Shown here one piece after another: positions 8,908-15,906 of a stretch of DNA of 24,595 bases; positions within the stretch are counted from its first letter, which is position 1, and every line of letters begins with the position of its first letter. Under the pieces are notes generated by a model. The model worked only from the letters and a program-made list of their open reading frames with translations, searched no databases and had not been told where the DNA came from. This DNA is from a virus, in IMG/VR virus record IMGVR_UViG_3300035220_000638, positions 1-24,595 of that record; one strand, 5' to 3'. Made by a program: the position numbers and the translations under genes.

Positions 8908-9467
8908 GCAATTGCTGCTCGTTTCCAATTATTATTTGTTACGCATATATAAACGTAATTAGCATCCCAGGCAACATCTCCAGCTACGCCCGGTGCAGTT
9001 GCAGAAGCGGGAGGTTGGGAAGGCAAGTTAATCTTACCTGCTACAGTGAGATCCCCAGCTTTTGAAAGTGATAGCTTAGAAGACCCACCCACTGTAACGC
9101 TGATGGGTTTAGATCCGGCTCCAGAAGCTGTGTCCGTAACAGTTAGCTTAAGGGCATATTGGTCAGTTGTATTATCATCCCAGGTAGTTGCGACTTCTAG
9201 CGGAGACGTAGGAGCTGATAAGCCGATCCCCACGCTCCCCGCAGAGTAGTATGCATTCGAGCCAGATTTGGCCCATACCCCGGCAAGTTTCTTGGCCGTG
9301 TCATCAGAATGATCTACGTAGTATACTTCTTGGAGGTTCTCATTGAGGAACAACTCTCCGGGCTTTGCAAAAGCGTTATCGTTAGTATACTGCGTTTGAA
9401 CATATGCTAGGTTCTTAGCAGAGTCGGAAGAGTATCTAATCCCCCACCTATGATTCGGTGTTGTCAT
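8898..9467 (-). CDS. Small tail-fibre-like structural protein
   Basis: This 189-residue protein resembles the distal part of a phage fibre. Its N-terminus (about residues 5-70) has the pattern of a fibre attachment or capping segment (PGELFLNENLQEVYYVD). Residues ~77-92 contain SVGIGLSAPTSPLEV, a variant of the 'GxVGIGTxxPxxxLxV' motif that recurs in phage fibres and bacterial adhesins. The last ~40 residues (APGVAGDVAWDANYVYICV, then NNNWKRAAIATW) match a C-terminal beta module I know from many marine cyanophage structural proteins. No catalytic residues or intramolecular chaperone are evident. It is transcribed away from the nucleotide kinase gene across an 80-base divergent spacer and precedes phoH. 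The ATG lacks a ribosome binding site. Function as a fibre or tail-associated protein is inferred from these motifs. Confidence 0.8.
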   Translation of the reverse strand: MTTPNHRWGIRYSSDSAKNLAYVQTQYTNDNAFAKPGELFLNENLQEVYYVDHSDDTAKKLAGVWAKSGSNAYYSAGSVGIGLSAPTSPLEVATTWDDNTTDQYALKLTVTDTASGAGSKPISVTVGGSSKLSLSKAGDLTVAGKINLPSQPPASATAPGVAGDVAWDANYVYICVTNNNWKRAAIATW

Positions 9468-9495
9468 GTGACTATAACAAAATATCTAATCTAGC

Positions 9496-9523
9496 TTTAA
9501 ACTCCGGCTATCTGTGATATAAT
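9496..9523 (+). promoter_or_regulatory. Extended -10 promoter for the nucleotide kinase gene
   Basis: TGATATAAT (9515-9523) is a perfect -10 hexamer with the upstream TG of an extended -10 element. A weak -35 candidate, TTTAAA (9496-9501), lies 16 bases before it. Transcription would begin near 9530 and reach the ATG at 9548 after a short AT-rich leader. This is the form of a host sigma-70-type (early) promoter. The rest of the 80-base divergent spacer shows no equally good element facing the minus-strand fibre gene. Confidence 0.6.
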
Positions 9524-9547
9524 ATATAGATATATACATTTTACCCG

Positions 9548-10111
9548 ATGCTTCCACGTATTATTGCTGTTCTAGGCCCAGATCGGGTTGGCAAAAGCAC
9601 TTTTGTTGAAAACAGCTATAATGTGATCAAAGACTTCTCTAGTGTCTCTAAGCTCCACTTTTCTGGGCCAAAACCGCATCACAACGATCCCATCACACAA
9701 TACATTGAGCCTTTAAATAAGATAATGAGCTCCGAGTCACCTGAATATATCCTATGTGACCGAGGATTCTCTGAAGTCTGTTTCTATGAGAAGTTTCGTA
9801 GGAACATTATTATCTCTCCAGAGTGGGCTGTAGCTGCCGAGTCTTACTTCGCATCATCTAGTAAAACTATCGATGTACTTATGGTAGAAAGATCTTGGAA
9901 CTGGGCAAGGAACCACCACATCGACGAGCTAGATCAACTCTTTCCAGAAGCCTCGTCTTATTGGAAACGTAATCAGCTCCTTGTAAGAGAGGAAGAGCAC
10001 AAACAATACTATAACTACATGAGATCTTATCTCGAAACAATAACCACTCTCCCCTACCAGGTCATAGAACCTAAGCTCGGAGAGTCAGTCCTGGACTACA
10101 TTCTGGTTTAA
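9548..10111 (+). CDS. Thymidylate-kinase-like nucleotide kinase
   Basis: This 187-residue P-loop protein belongs to the nucleoside/nucleotide kinase fold. Walker A is GPDRVGKS (residues 10-17). DRGFSEVCFYEKF (71-83) corresponds to the conserved Asp-Arg-Gly/Phe-Ser segment of dTMP kinases and deoxynucleoside kinases, which contacts the nucleotide substrate. An Arg-containing stretch near 115-127 (ERSWNWARNHHID) may act as the lid. The length is slightly below the ~200-215 residues usual for dTMP kinase. The likely role is phosphorylation of a (deoxy)nucleotide for phage DNA synthesis, but the substrate cannot be told from the sequence; a polynucleotide kinase-like activity is another possibility. 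It follows an extended -10 promoter candidate and lies 33 bases before the next gene, so it may be an early gene embedded among virion genes. Confidence 0.82.
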   Translation: MLPRIIAVLGPDRVGKSTFVENSYNVIKDFSSVSKLHFSGPKPHHNDPITQYIEPLNKIMSSESPEYILCDRGFSEVCFYEKFRRNIIISPEWAVAAESYFASSSKTIDVLMVERSWNWARNHHIDELDQLFPEASSYWKRNQLLVREEEHKQYYNYMRSYLETITTLPYQVIEPKLGESVLDYILV

Positions 10112-10144
10112 AGACAACTAGATTTGTTATTATAAAACAATACT

Positions 10145-10900
10145 ATGGCTAATATTCTGAACGAGGGACTATCTCGTACCCTCGGTATTGAATTTGAATT
10201 TAAGTTAAGGCTCCAGACTCTGCTTGCAGAGTTTAAGGATGATCCCCTTGTTCGATACGTAAACGGTGCATCTGGCACCGAGACTGCTCAATACACTGCA
10301 GCTACTGCTGCATTAACAAAATTTATCAAGTGTGGACCTTCCATGGGTTTTGAGGCTAAGCGTAACGCTTACGCCGTCCTAGAGGAAGTGGTCACGGCTC
10401 TTAAGAACTCTGGCAAAGTCCCAGCAGCTGACGACACGGCACTAACTTCCGAGCTAGTGAACGTTACCCGTTTTGTGGGTCTTGAAGGCGAAGAGGACTT
10501 CCACTTCATGGTGGCAGTGTTTAATCTTTGCGAGAAGGTCTCTGGAGTGGTTGGCGAAGTTGAGACTGAAGTCAACGAAGGAGTTGCCGCTACTGGCGGA
10601 ATCACAACTATCGTCCTACTCGACGGTGGATCTGGATACACAATGGACGGATCTGATGGCGACGAAGCGGCCTATAAGGTTCTTCTTGTTGGCACCGAAG
10701 ATACCGGAAACGGAACTGGAGGCAAGGCAACTGCAGTCCTCGAAGGTGGTATCATCACTGGAATCACTTCAGTTGATACAGCTGGTTCTGCATACTCTGT
10801 CGGCGACATCCTCGTTCTTGAGGTTGACACCGGAGCAAGTGGACAAGGATCGGGTACGCTCGATACCGAAGCACTCGTCGAAGTCACCGCTGTTTCCTGA
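10145..10900 (+). CDS. Probable abundant virion protein with GGSGY C-terminal domain
   Basis: I do not recognise the family of this 251-residue protein. Residues 1-~145 are helical (LLAEFKDDPLVRYV, then FHFMVAVFNLCEKVSGVVGEVETEV). Residues ~150-251 form a Gly/Thr/Val-rich acidic beta domain of two related units: GGSGYTMDGSDGDEAAYKV, then AGSAYSVGDILVLEVDTG. The same GGSGY signature occurs in the gene at 2065-4317. Codon use stands out: Arg is mostly CGT and Lys mostly AAG, with many C-ending codons, whereas neighbours prefer AGA/AGG. This points to high expression, as does the hairpin terminator that follows. A role as a decoration, tail or other abundant structural protein is inferred. A 164-residue frame on the same strand (10473-10967) runs through the terminator and is a shadow. 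Confidence 0.75.
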   Translation: MANILNEGLSRTLGIEFEFKLRLQTLLAEFKDDPLVRYVNGASGTETAQYTAATAALTKFIKCGPSMGFEAKRNAYAVLEEVVTALKNSGKVPAADDTALTSELVNVTRFVGLEGEEDFHFMVAVFNLCEKVSGVVGEVETEVNEGVAATGGITTIVLLDGGSGYTMDGSDGDEAAYKVLLVGTEDTGNGTGGKATAVLEGGIITGITSVDTAGSAYSVGDILVLEVDTGASGQGSGTLDTEALVEVTAVS

Positions 10901-10923
10901 TAAAAAACTAAATAATCACTTTG

Positions 10924-10954
10924 CCCCTCAGGAGGAGATCCCTTCTGGGGGTTT
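10924..10954 (+). terminator. Rho-independent terminator after the abundant virion protein gene
   Basis: CCCC-T-CAGGAGG (10924-10935) pairs with CCTTCTGGGGG (10941-10951) to give an 11-bp stem with one bulged T, one G-U pair and a 5-base loop (AGATC). TTT follows immediately. It begins 23 bases after the TGA of the preceding gene, which suits a gene whose transcript is made at high level and insulated from the hub gene downstream. Confidence 0.7.
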
Positions 10955-11074
10955 AAAGTATCTATAGCATATCTGTTTACCTTGAGTAATTTATATAGAT
11001 GCCACGCTAGATTGGCATATAAGCCATTTAAATCTAAGTACGCCATTGTCTTTGAAGAGAGGCAGATTCAGTCA
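10955..11074 (+). promoter_or_regulatory. Leader region of the hub gene with hairpin
   Basis: This 120-base stretch separates the terminator from the preferred hub start. It contains ATGCCA and TGGCAT (10999-11004 and 11013-11018), which form a 6-bp stem. The second arm can instead pair through TGGC with GCCA at 11023-11026, so two exclusive folds are possible. No standard -35/-10 pair was found, although an AT-rich TTATATAG (10991-10998) could be part of a phage-specific promoter. The region is also an open extension of the hub frame from a TTG at 10982. Confidence 0.3.
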
Positions 11075-13924
11075 ATGCGCGTGAACTTAGTTGCCAATTT
11101 TTCGGACATCGTCAAAGCTGGCTCGCCCTCTTTAACCGGGCTATTTAACGAGTCGAGTAACTCCTGTGTAATAACACTCTCAGATCCCTATCTTGATGGT
11201 GTTGCTTGGACTTCTTTGAACGAGATTAATTCTTTGACCGGGCTAGGCACCTCTGCAAATCAAGATGCCGGGGCTGGGTTCTTAAAGAGGAAATGTAAGC
11301 CAGGAGAAAGCCCTGCTAATGGTTGTTTTCCTTACGCCTTAATAGATTCTCAAGGAAGCGAGTCTAACTTAGCAACAACTGAACGTTCTAAGCCCACACT
11401 AATATTAACTCTTTGGTATGTAATAGGCGGAGACAAGAATCAGGTCGTGGAGACCACATTTTATTTTGATCTAGTTGCAACAAATATAAAGCACGGGATT
11501 AGCGGAGAACCCACGGTAACGCTAAGCGGAAAGCACGCTTATGACGTTAAGTTTCAACAAAACCTTCAGCCTACTTTCTTTGACCAAGGAAAGAACTGGG
11601 TAGATGAGTTTAATGAGAAGCTGTTCTATGACGCCGAAGGATTTAAAGTAGAAGACGTATGTTCTGATTCCGCTGAAGAAGTGAAAATGGATAGGGTCTA
11701 CCGGGTGAACAATCTCACACCTGCAGAGATCCTAAATAAGTTTATGAGCACAAAGCCAGGCTCCCAAGTCTTATCCCTACCAACAAAAGAGTTTGCGAAT
11801 AAGATACAAATTTGTACCAAAGCCGATAACTTTTGCTATGGAAGCACAGTGTTTTATCTTGGTAAGGGTCTCTATGAGCAGTATAAGATAAATGTAGAAA
11901 TTCCAACTGCTGATGTACAAAGAAACTTAAAAGCAGCGCCTCCTAAGATCGAAGGTCCAAAAGGACCAGAGACAACATACAGCGTTTCTATCCCAGACCC
12001 AGAAACCACAGCAAATCAACTAAAAGAAGTTTCTGCGGACGCTTCCACGGCGTTTGCCCCTCAGTTTGTTAACGTAGAGGACTATTCTACTACTGATATT
12101 TGGAAAGGCTCCGGAAACAAAGAGACCTTTAAGATAGAGAAGCTGGAGAAAGTTGCAGCGTATGGTGATGCCAAAGGGCCCCTAGCCTATTACGGCGGGG
12201 AGGTACTAAATGTAAACAATGAAGAGAAGTCAGTTAGGATAAAAAGCAACTTCTATATACAGTATTGTGGCGCTGATGACAAATGTAACAGAGCAACCTT
12301 ATACCAGGAATATAAGAAACTAAGCAGTATATCAGTTAAAGAGACCGACAAACTAGCAGTGAATGCCTCTATAGGAGAGATAAAGTCAGGTGATCCACAA
12401 GAAGCATCTAAGACTAAGTTCTATGTTCAATTGAGCACAGGAGAAGAGGTGGTGATGGATCCTTCTTCGGTCCAGTCTATGATCTCAGCATACAAAGGAG
12501 ACTCCGACAAAGAAAACGAAGAGGAAGCACCTACAGACGGTAACGAAGATCTCGCTAAAAAAATTGTTGCAAGAGTGGGTTGGACAGGTAGCGTTGTGCC
12601 TGCCGGAGAGAACGGGACGCACCTTCACACTGAGTGGCAGCCTAACTCTAGGAGTATCTCTCGAGCCGACGTAGAGAAATACATAGAACTAGGAAGTAGC
12701 TACAGTGTAACAGGTAGTTATGGTGAAGATCGCGGAAATCGAAAACACGCAGGAATAGATTTTGGTGGTATGGAGCCCGGCACGCCAATATATCTAAAGG
12801 GCGGTGCTACTGCGGCTAATGCAGTTACAGTGTGCAAGAACGGGGATACAAAATGCTCGGGTGGATTTGGTAATAACCTACTCATAAATACGCCAGAGGG
12901 ACAAATGCTTCTAGCTCATTTACAGCCGGGATCTATTGATGAAGGCATTCCAGAGAGCAGCGGTGGGACAAGTGTAGCTACGGCCTCTAACTCAGGGAGT
13001 GTAAAGAATGGAAATCAGCAGAGCTCAAGTGACAAGAACTCAACAAAGATATCCACAAGTATAAAAGGTGTTCCGAAGGCTTTAAGAATACTCCCAGGTA
13101 GAACGATCTTGTCTTTCATCTCTGATTACGATAAGTGGATAGAGAATGGAAGGTCATCTGACATTGATCCTAACGTTTGGATACCTGAAAAATATAAGAG
13201 TTGGTACATTGGCAAAGTGGAGTATAACTGGGACAGGGGTGATCTTAGGGTTAAGATTGACGGATACCTGCCTTGGCAATTGCAAAATAAAGGCTTAGAA
13301 GCCGTTCCTAACTGGGTCACCCATAAGGAAAACAAAGGCTATTCGGATTACTACGATTATATAAGATCAGCTGGAGATCTATGTTATATTAACAAAAACA
13401 ATAAAGACTCTTGCTCTGAGTGTAGCAAAACTAGACAAAGTACTTCCGCGGATGGATCGGCGCCTGGAGAGATAAATAGCAATTTTGCTAAGGGCAAATT
13501 TACTTACACAGGCAGCAATCAACAATCTGTACAGAGCTTGATAAATGCTTCAGAGGCCGCAGGAGTAAAGTCTAACATAGGTCAAGCGGCTATTGTAGGT
13601 AATGCACAGAAAGAGAGCTTTGCAAATTTAGACCCTACAGCCGTAGGAGATGATGGAACTGCCTTAGGAGTTTTCCAGTGGAGAGCTGATAGACAGGATA
13701 ACCTAAGAGCTTTAGGAAATGCTCCGCTATCTAGAGAGCAGCAAATGAGGTGGTTTGTAAAAGAAATGCAGGACTATCCAGATTTAATTAATTACTTAAA
13801 TAGAAACGACATAACATTAGATCAAGCTGTAAGAGAGTTTGGCAGAGTCTATCTAAGGCCCGGCACTCCGGTCTATGAAGATAGACTTAGAAACGCTCAA
13901 AATATATTTAATAACATGAGATAA
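11075..13924 (+). CDS. Tail hub protein with permuted M23 peptidase and lysozyme domains
   Basis: This 949-residue protein combines tail-hub and murein-degrading parts. The N-terminal ~260 residues resemble the gpD/gp27 type of tail hub (weak similarity: TVTLSGKHAYDVKFQQ; TPAEILNKFM). Residues ~490-625 hold all the M23 zinc-endopeptidase motifs, but in permuted order: GTHLHTEW (His516, His518), then KHAGIDFGG (His558, Asp562), then LLAHLQP (His615). A middle beta domain follows (~670-735, ILPGRTILSF to YLPW). Residues ~810-945 match the phage tail lysozyme family (GNAQKES with likely catalytic Glu847, then GVFQWRADRQDNL). It would cut peptide and glycan bonds of peptidoglycan during DNA entry. 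I prefer the ATG at 11075. The same frame extends to a TTG at 10982, but those 31 codons look unlike a hub N-terminus. The next gene starts one base after its stop. Confidence 0.85.
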   Translation: MRVNLVANFSDIVKAGSPSLTGLFNESSNSCVITLSDPYLDGVAWTSLNEINSLTGLGTSANQDAGAGFLKRKCKPGESPANGCFPYALIDSQGSESNLATTERSKPTLILTLWYVIGGDKNQVVETTFYFDLVATNIKHGISGEPTVTLSGKHAYDVKFQQNLQPTFFDQGKNWVDEFNEKLFYDAEGFKVEDVCSDSAEEVKMDRVYRVNNLTPAEILNKFMSTKPGSQVLSLPTKEFANKIQICTKADNFCYGSTVFYLGKGLYEQYKINVEIPTADVQRNLKAAPPKIEGPKGPETTYSVSIPDPETTANQLKEVSADASTAFAPQFVNVEDYSTTDIWKGSGNKETFKIEKLEKVAAYGDAKGPLAYYGGEVLNVNNEEKSVRIKSNFYIQYCGADDKCNRATLYQEYKKLSSISVKETDKLAVNASIGEIKSGDPQEASKTKFYVQLSTGEEVVMDPSSVQSMISAYKGDSDKENEEEAPTDGNEDLAKKIVARVGWTGSVVPAGENGTHLHTEWQPNSRSISRADVEKYIELGSSYSVTGSYGEDRGNRKHAGIDFGGMEPGTPIYLKGGATAANAVTVCKNGDTKCSGGFGNNLLINTPEGQMLLAHLQPGSIDEGIPESSGGTSVATASNSGSVKNGNQQSSSDKNSTKISTSIKGVPKALRILPGRTILSFISDYDKWIENGRSSDIDPNVWIPEKYKSWYIGKVEYNWDRGDLRVKIDGYLPWQLQNKGLEAVPNWVTHKENKGYSDYYDYIRSAGDLCYINKNNKDSCSECSKTRQSTSADGSAPGEINSNFAKGKFTYTGSNQQSVQSLINASEAAGVKSNIGQAAIVGNAQKESFANLDPTAVGDDGTALGVFQWRADRQDNLRALGNAPLSREQQMRWFVKEMQDYPDLINYLNRNDITLDQAVREFGRVYLRPGTPVYEDRLRNAQNIFNNMR

Positions 13925-13925
13925 G

Positions 13926-14522
13926 ATGCTAGTTCCTGTAATAGGCCTTGCTAGATTCTTTCTAAGAGAGGCACTACTCGACGCAAAAAATCTAATCGAG
14001 AAAGATGCTAAAAGAAAGATCTTGCAGTCTGCTTTCCCTGCTGTAAGAGATCTATTAGCAGAACAGCTCGCCGAGTCTTACTCTAACTACATAAAAGACT
14101 TGTCCACAGGGTATGTCCAGGCTGTTGCGGACATGAGCCTAGAGGCGAGTGTAAAAGACGAAGATAGCGATAAGCTCGTAATAATAGCAGAAAATGCCTT
14201 AAAAGAACTCGAGATATTCCTTGAGGAGCAGGACCAAGATGGCCCTATTATCACCTATATAAAGAGGAGATACGAGGAAGAAGGTGTAAGGAAGATCACC
14301 GGAAGGTTGTTTGCAGGGCATTATGTCCGCAAGCAATCAGAAGGAGCGTTTGATATCTATAACAGGATGGCCTATGCCCCGCTTGTTGATAAGAACAAAC
14401 CCTGGTTAAGTGGAGAGACCACCGCTCAGGGTGTTAGTGATATAATAGCAGATAAAGCAAATAGCATATTTGAGAAAGCATTTGATGTTAATTTATCTGG
14501 AGATGACATCTTAAGAAGCTAA
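13926..14522 (+). CDS. Helical protein of unknown function linked to the tail hub
   Basis: I do not recognise this 198-residue protein. It is mostly helical and rich in Glu, Lys, Ala and Leu. Residues 1-15 are hydrophobic (MLVPVIGLARFFL) but lack the features of a clear signal peptide, and a membrane or virion-docking helix is possible. Charged heptad-like helices follow (AENALKELEIFLEEQ near 95). The C-terminal ~60 residues include YNRMAYAPLVDKNKPWL. Its ATG comes one base after the TAA of the hub gene, so the two are probably translationally coupled. Candidate roles are a hub chaperone, tail completion protein or small baseplate component, but the sequence alone does not choose between them. 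The TAA stop overlaps the TAG of the convergent DUF3223-HNH gene by three bases. Confidence 0.65.
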   Translation: MLVPVIGLARFFLREALLDAKNLIEKDAKRKILQSAFPAVRDLLAEQLAESYSNYIKDLSTGYVQAVADMSLEASVKDEDSDKLVIIAENALKELEIFLEEQDQDGPIITYIKRRYEEEGVRKITGRLFAGHYVRKQSEGAFDIYNRMAYAPLVDKNKPWLSGETTAQGVSDIIADKANSIFEKAFDVNLSGDDILRS

Positions 14523-15229
14523 CCGTAGTACTTAGATCCCTTCTTTAAGTTTTCTTTAGCAGATAAAACCTGAAGAGTCGCATTCATCATATGATAATCA
14601 AAGAAAGCCTCAGCTACCTCTGTGTTTTTTAGATAGCACTTAGTACCCCTGCAGTACACATCAACATTCTCTAAGTCTATCTTATAATCTCTACAAAATT
14701 CCTGAACAATATTTTTAAACGCGTATCTATGATCTATGTGAAACTCACCAGCGTTTATAGCCTGTCCTGATACCGCACATTTTATCTTGTGCCCCATAGA
14801 ACCTTGCAGCTGGCGTAGCACACTTTTTCTGTAGGATATGATCTGTGGCTCTATGATTTGTCTCATGGCCACAAGAGCTTCTTGCTTATTTTTCTTATAC
14901 TCCGGTATGGGTTTCTTTCTAGGGAACAGTTCTTCGACTATCTTTCCTTTACCCAACCACACCTCACTCTTTGACTTAGGGGTTATCATAACAATACCCC
15001 TAACAGCTCTCCCTTGAAACTTCTTGTTTCTTATCTTATACTTCAACCCAACCCTTGAATGAAGGAGCTTCCACTTCTCTATCTTACTAACAACCTCATG
15101 GACAAAGTCAAAATCTGGAGGTTTTACGAAGTAGTTGCATTCTGTCCCTTTGACGATTTCTGACCACTTTTTCTCGAACCCTGTTTTTGTATAGTCTTGT
15201 CCCAGGACTCGAACGACTTGTCTGCCCAT
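14519..15229 (-). CDS. DUF3223 domain protein with HNH-type nuclease domain
   Basis: This 236-residue protein has two parts. Residues ~5-90 fit the DUF3223 pattern (KTGFEKKWSEIV to FVHEVVSKIEKWKLLHSRVG). Residues ~150-235 resemble the HNH-like domain often found after DUF3223: CAVSG (151-155), HIDHRYAF (164-171, with the His-x-x-His pair and Asp166), and SAKENL with Asn227. Cys193 and Cys198 may bind a structural metal. A DNA endonuclease is therefore likely. Its target is unknown: homing, host DNA degradation and packaging are all possible, the last because HNH proteins near terminase genes aid packaging in some phages such as HK97. The first 106 bases of the gene overlap the 3' end of the sigma factor gene in another frame. 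The ATG has no ribosome binding site, so coupling to sigma translation is plausible. Confidence 0.78.
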   Translation of the reverse strand: MGRQVVRVLGQDYTKTGFEKKWSEIVKGTECNYFVKPPDFDFVHEVVSKIEKWKLLHSRVGLKYKIRNKKFQGRAVRGIVMITPKSKSEVWLGKGKIVEELFPRKKPIPEYKKNKQEALVAMRQIIEPQIISYRKSVLRQLQGSMGHKIKCAVSGQAINAGEFHIDHRYAFKNIVQEFCRDYKIDLENVDVYCRGTKCYLKNTEVAEAFFDYHMMNATLQVLSAKENLKKGSKYYG

Positions 15230-15906
15230 AATACATAATTTATTAATTTTGTGGAATAGCTCTTAATATCCTCAATGTTTTTAAGGTGGGGGTTTTTTCT
15301 CAACAAAGTTGATACGGACCTCTTTTTAACTAAGTAGTCAATTAAAAAAGTCTCGTCTTGAGACTCTAGGTCCGTGATCCTAAATAATAACTCATTGTGG
15401 TTTGTTAGAAGATCCCCAAAGTTTGTCTCTGTGTTTTCAGAAGACTCCATTATACAGTTTTGTTCTGTAACAGGATTAAAACTCATGGTAAACGCAGTGC
15501 GTACCATATCAACTTTCTTCACAGGGATCTTTAGATCGTCCGCTATCTCTTGATTTGTGATGTTTGGGTTCTTAATTAGATATTTTCTAATCTTCAAGTA
15601 TAGGTCCGAGTAAGAGCGGGGCATCTTCACCAACCTAGAGCTATCTCTGAGATAGTTAAGCATATGAAACTGCAGGCACCTATTTACCCAAGTAGAAAAG
15701 TTTGCTCCTTTGCTTTGATCCCAGGTATCATAGATCCGTACAATGTACTCTAAAGCTGCATCTCTGAGCTCCTCAAATGGCAACCCGGTGAAGTTAGAGA
15801 TCTTCCTAGCGACCTGATCAGCTTTCCACATCTGTGATATGATGTGCTCGTCGCGTTTATCCCTAGCCCTTTTGGACTTGATCCTATTTTTTGTTACCTC
15901 TGTCAT
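15124..15906 (-). CDS. Sigma-70-like phage RNA polymerase sigma factor
   Basis: This 260-residue protein has a readable sigma region 2 at residues ~28-97: FEELRDAALEYIVRIYDTWD, then GANFSTWVNRCLQFHMLNYL and a K-MPRSY end typical of region 2.4. Region 3-like sequence follows (~100-140, LTNQEIADD-type NITNQEIADDLKIPVKKV). No clear region 4 helix-turn-helix is visible after ~175, as in T4 gp55, the late sigma factor, which also lacks region 4. The C-terminus, however, is basic and Ser/Gln-rich (KQGSRKSGQKSS) rather than the acidic/hydrophobic tail by which T4 gp55 binds the sliding clamp. It would bind host core RNA polymerase and select a phage promoter class. Its ATG overlaps the thioredoxin stop (ATGA). 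The last 35 codons are shared, in another frame, with the DUF3223-HNH gene. It may be a gp55 analogue, but identity is not established. Confidence 0.8.
   Translation of the reverse strand: MTEVTKNRIKSKRARDKRDEHIISQMWKADQVARKISNFTGLPFEELRDAALEYIVRIYDTWDQSKGANFSTWVNRCLQFHMLNYLRDSSRLVKMPRSYSDLYLKIRKYLIKNPNITNQEIADDLKIPVKKVDMVRTAFTMSFNPVTEQNCIMESSENTETNFGDLLTNHNELLFRITDLESQDETFLIDYLVKKRSVSTLLRKNPHLKNIEDIKSYSTKLINYVLWADKSFESWDKTIQKQGSRKSGQKSSKGQNATTS

Noticed and set aside
9459-9480. TGTTATAGT as an extended -10 for the fibre gene
   Set aside because: It lies three bases from the ATG, so transcription would start inside the coding sequence.
10473-10967. 164-codon open frame on the plus strand
   Set aside because: It overlaps a better gene in another frame, runs through the terminator hairpin and has biased, non-protein-like composition.
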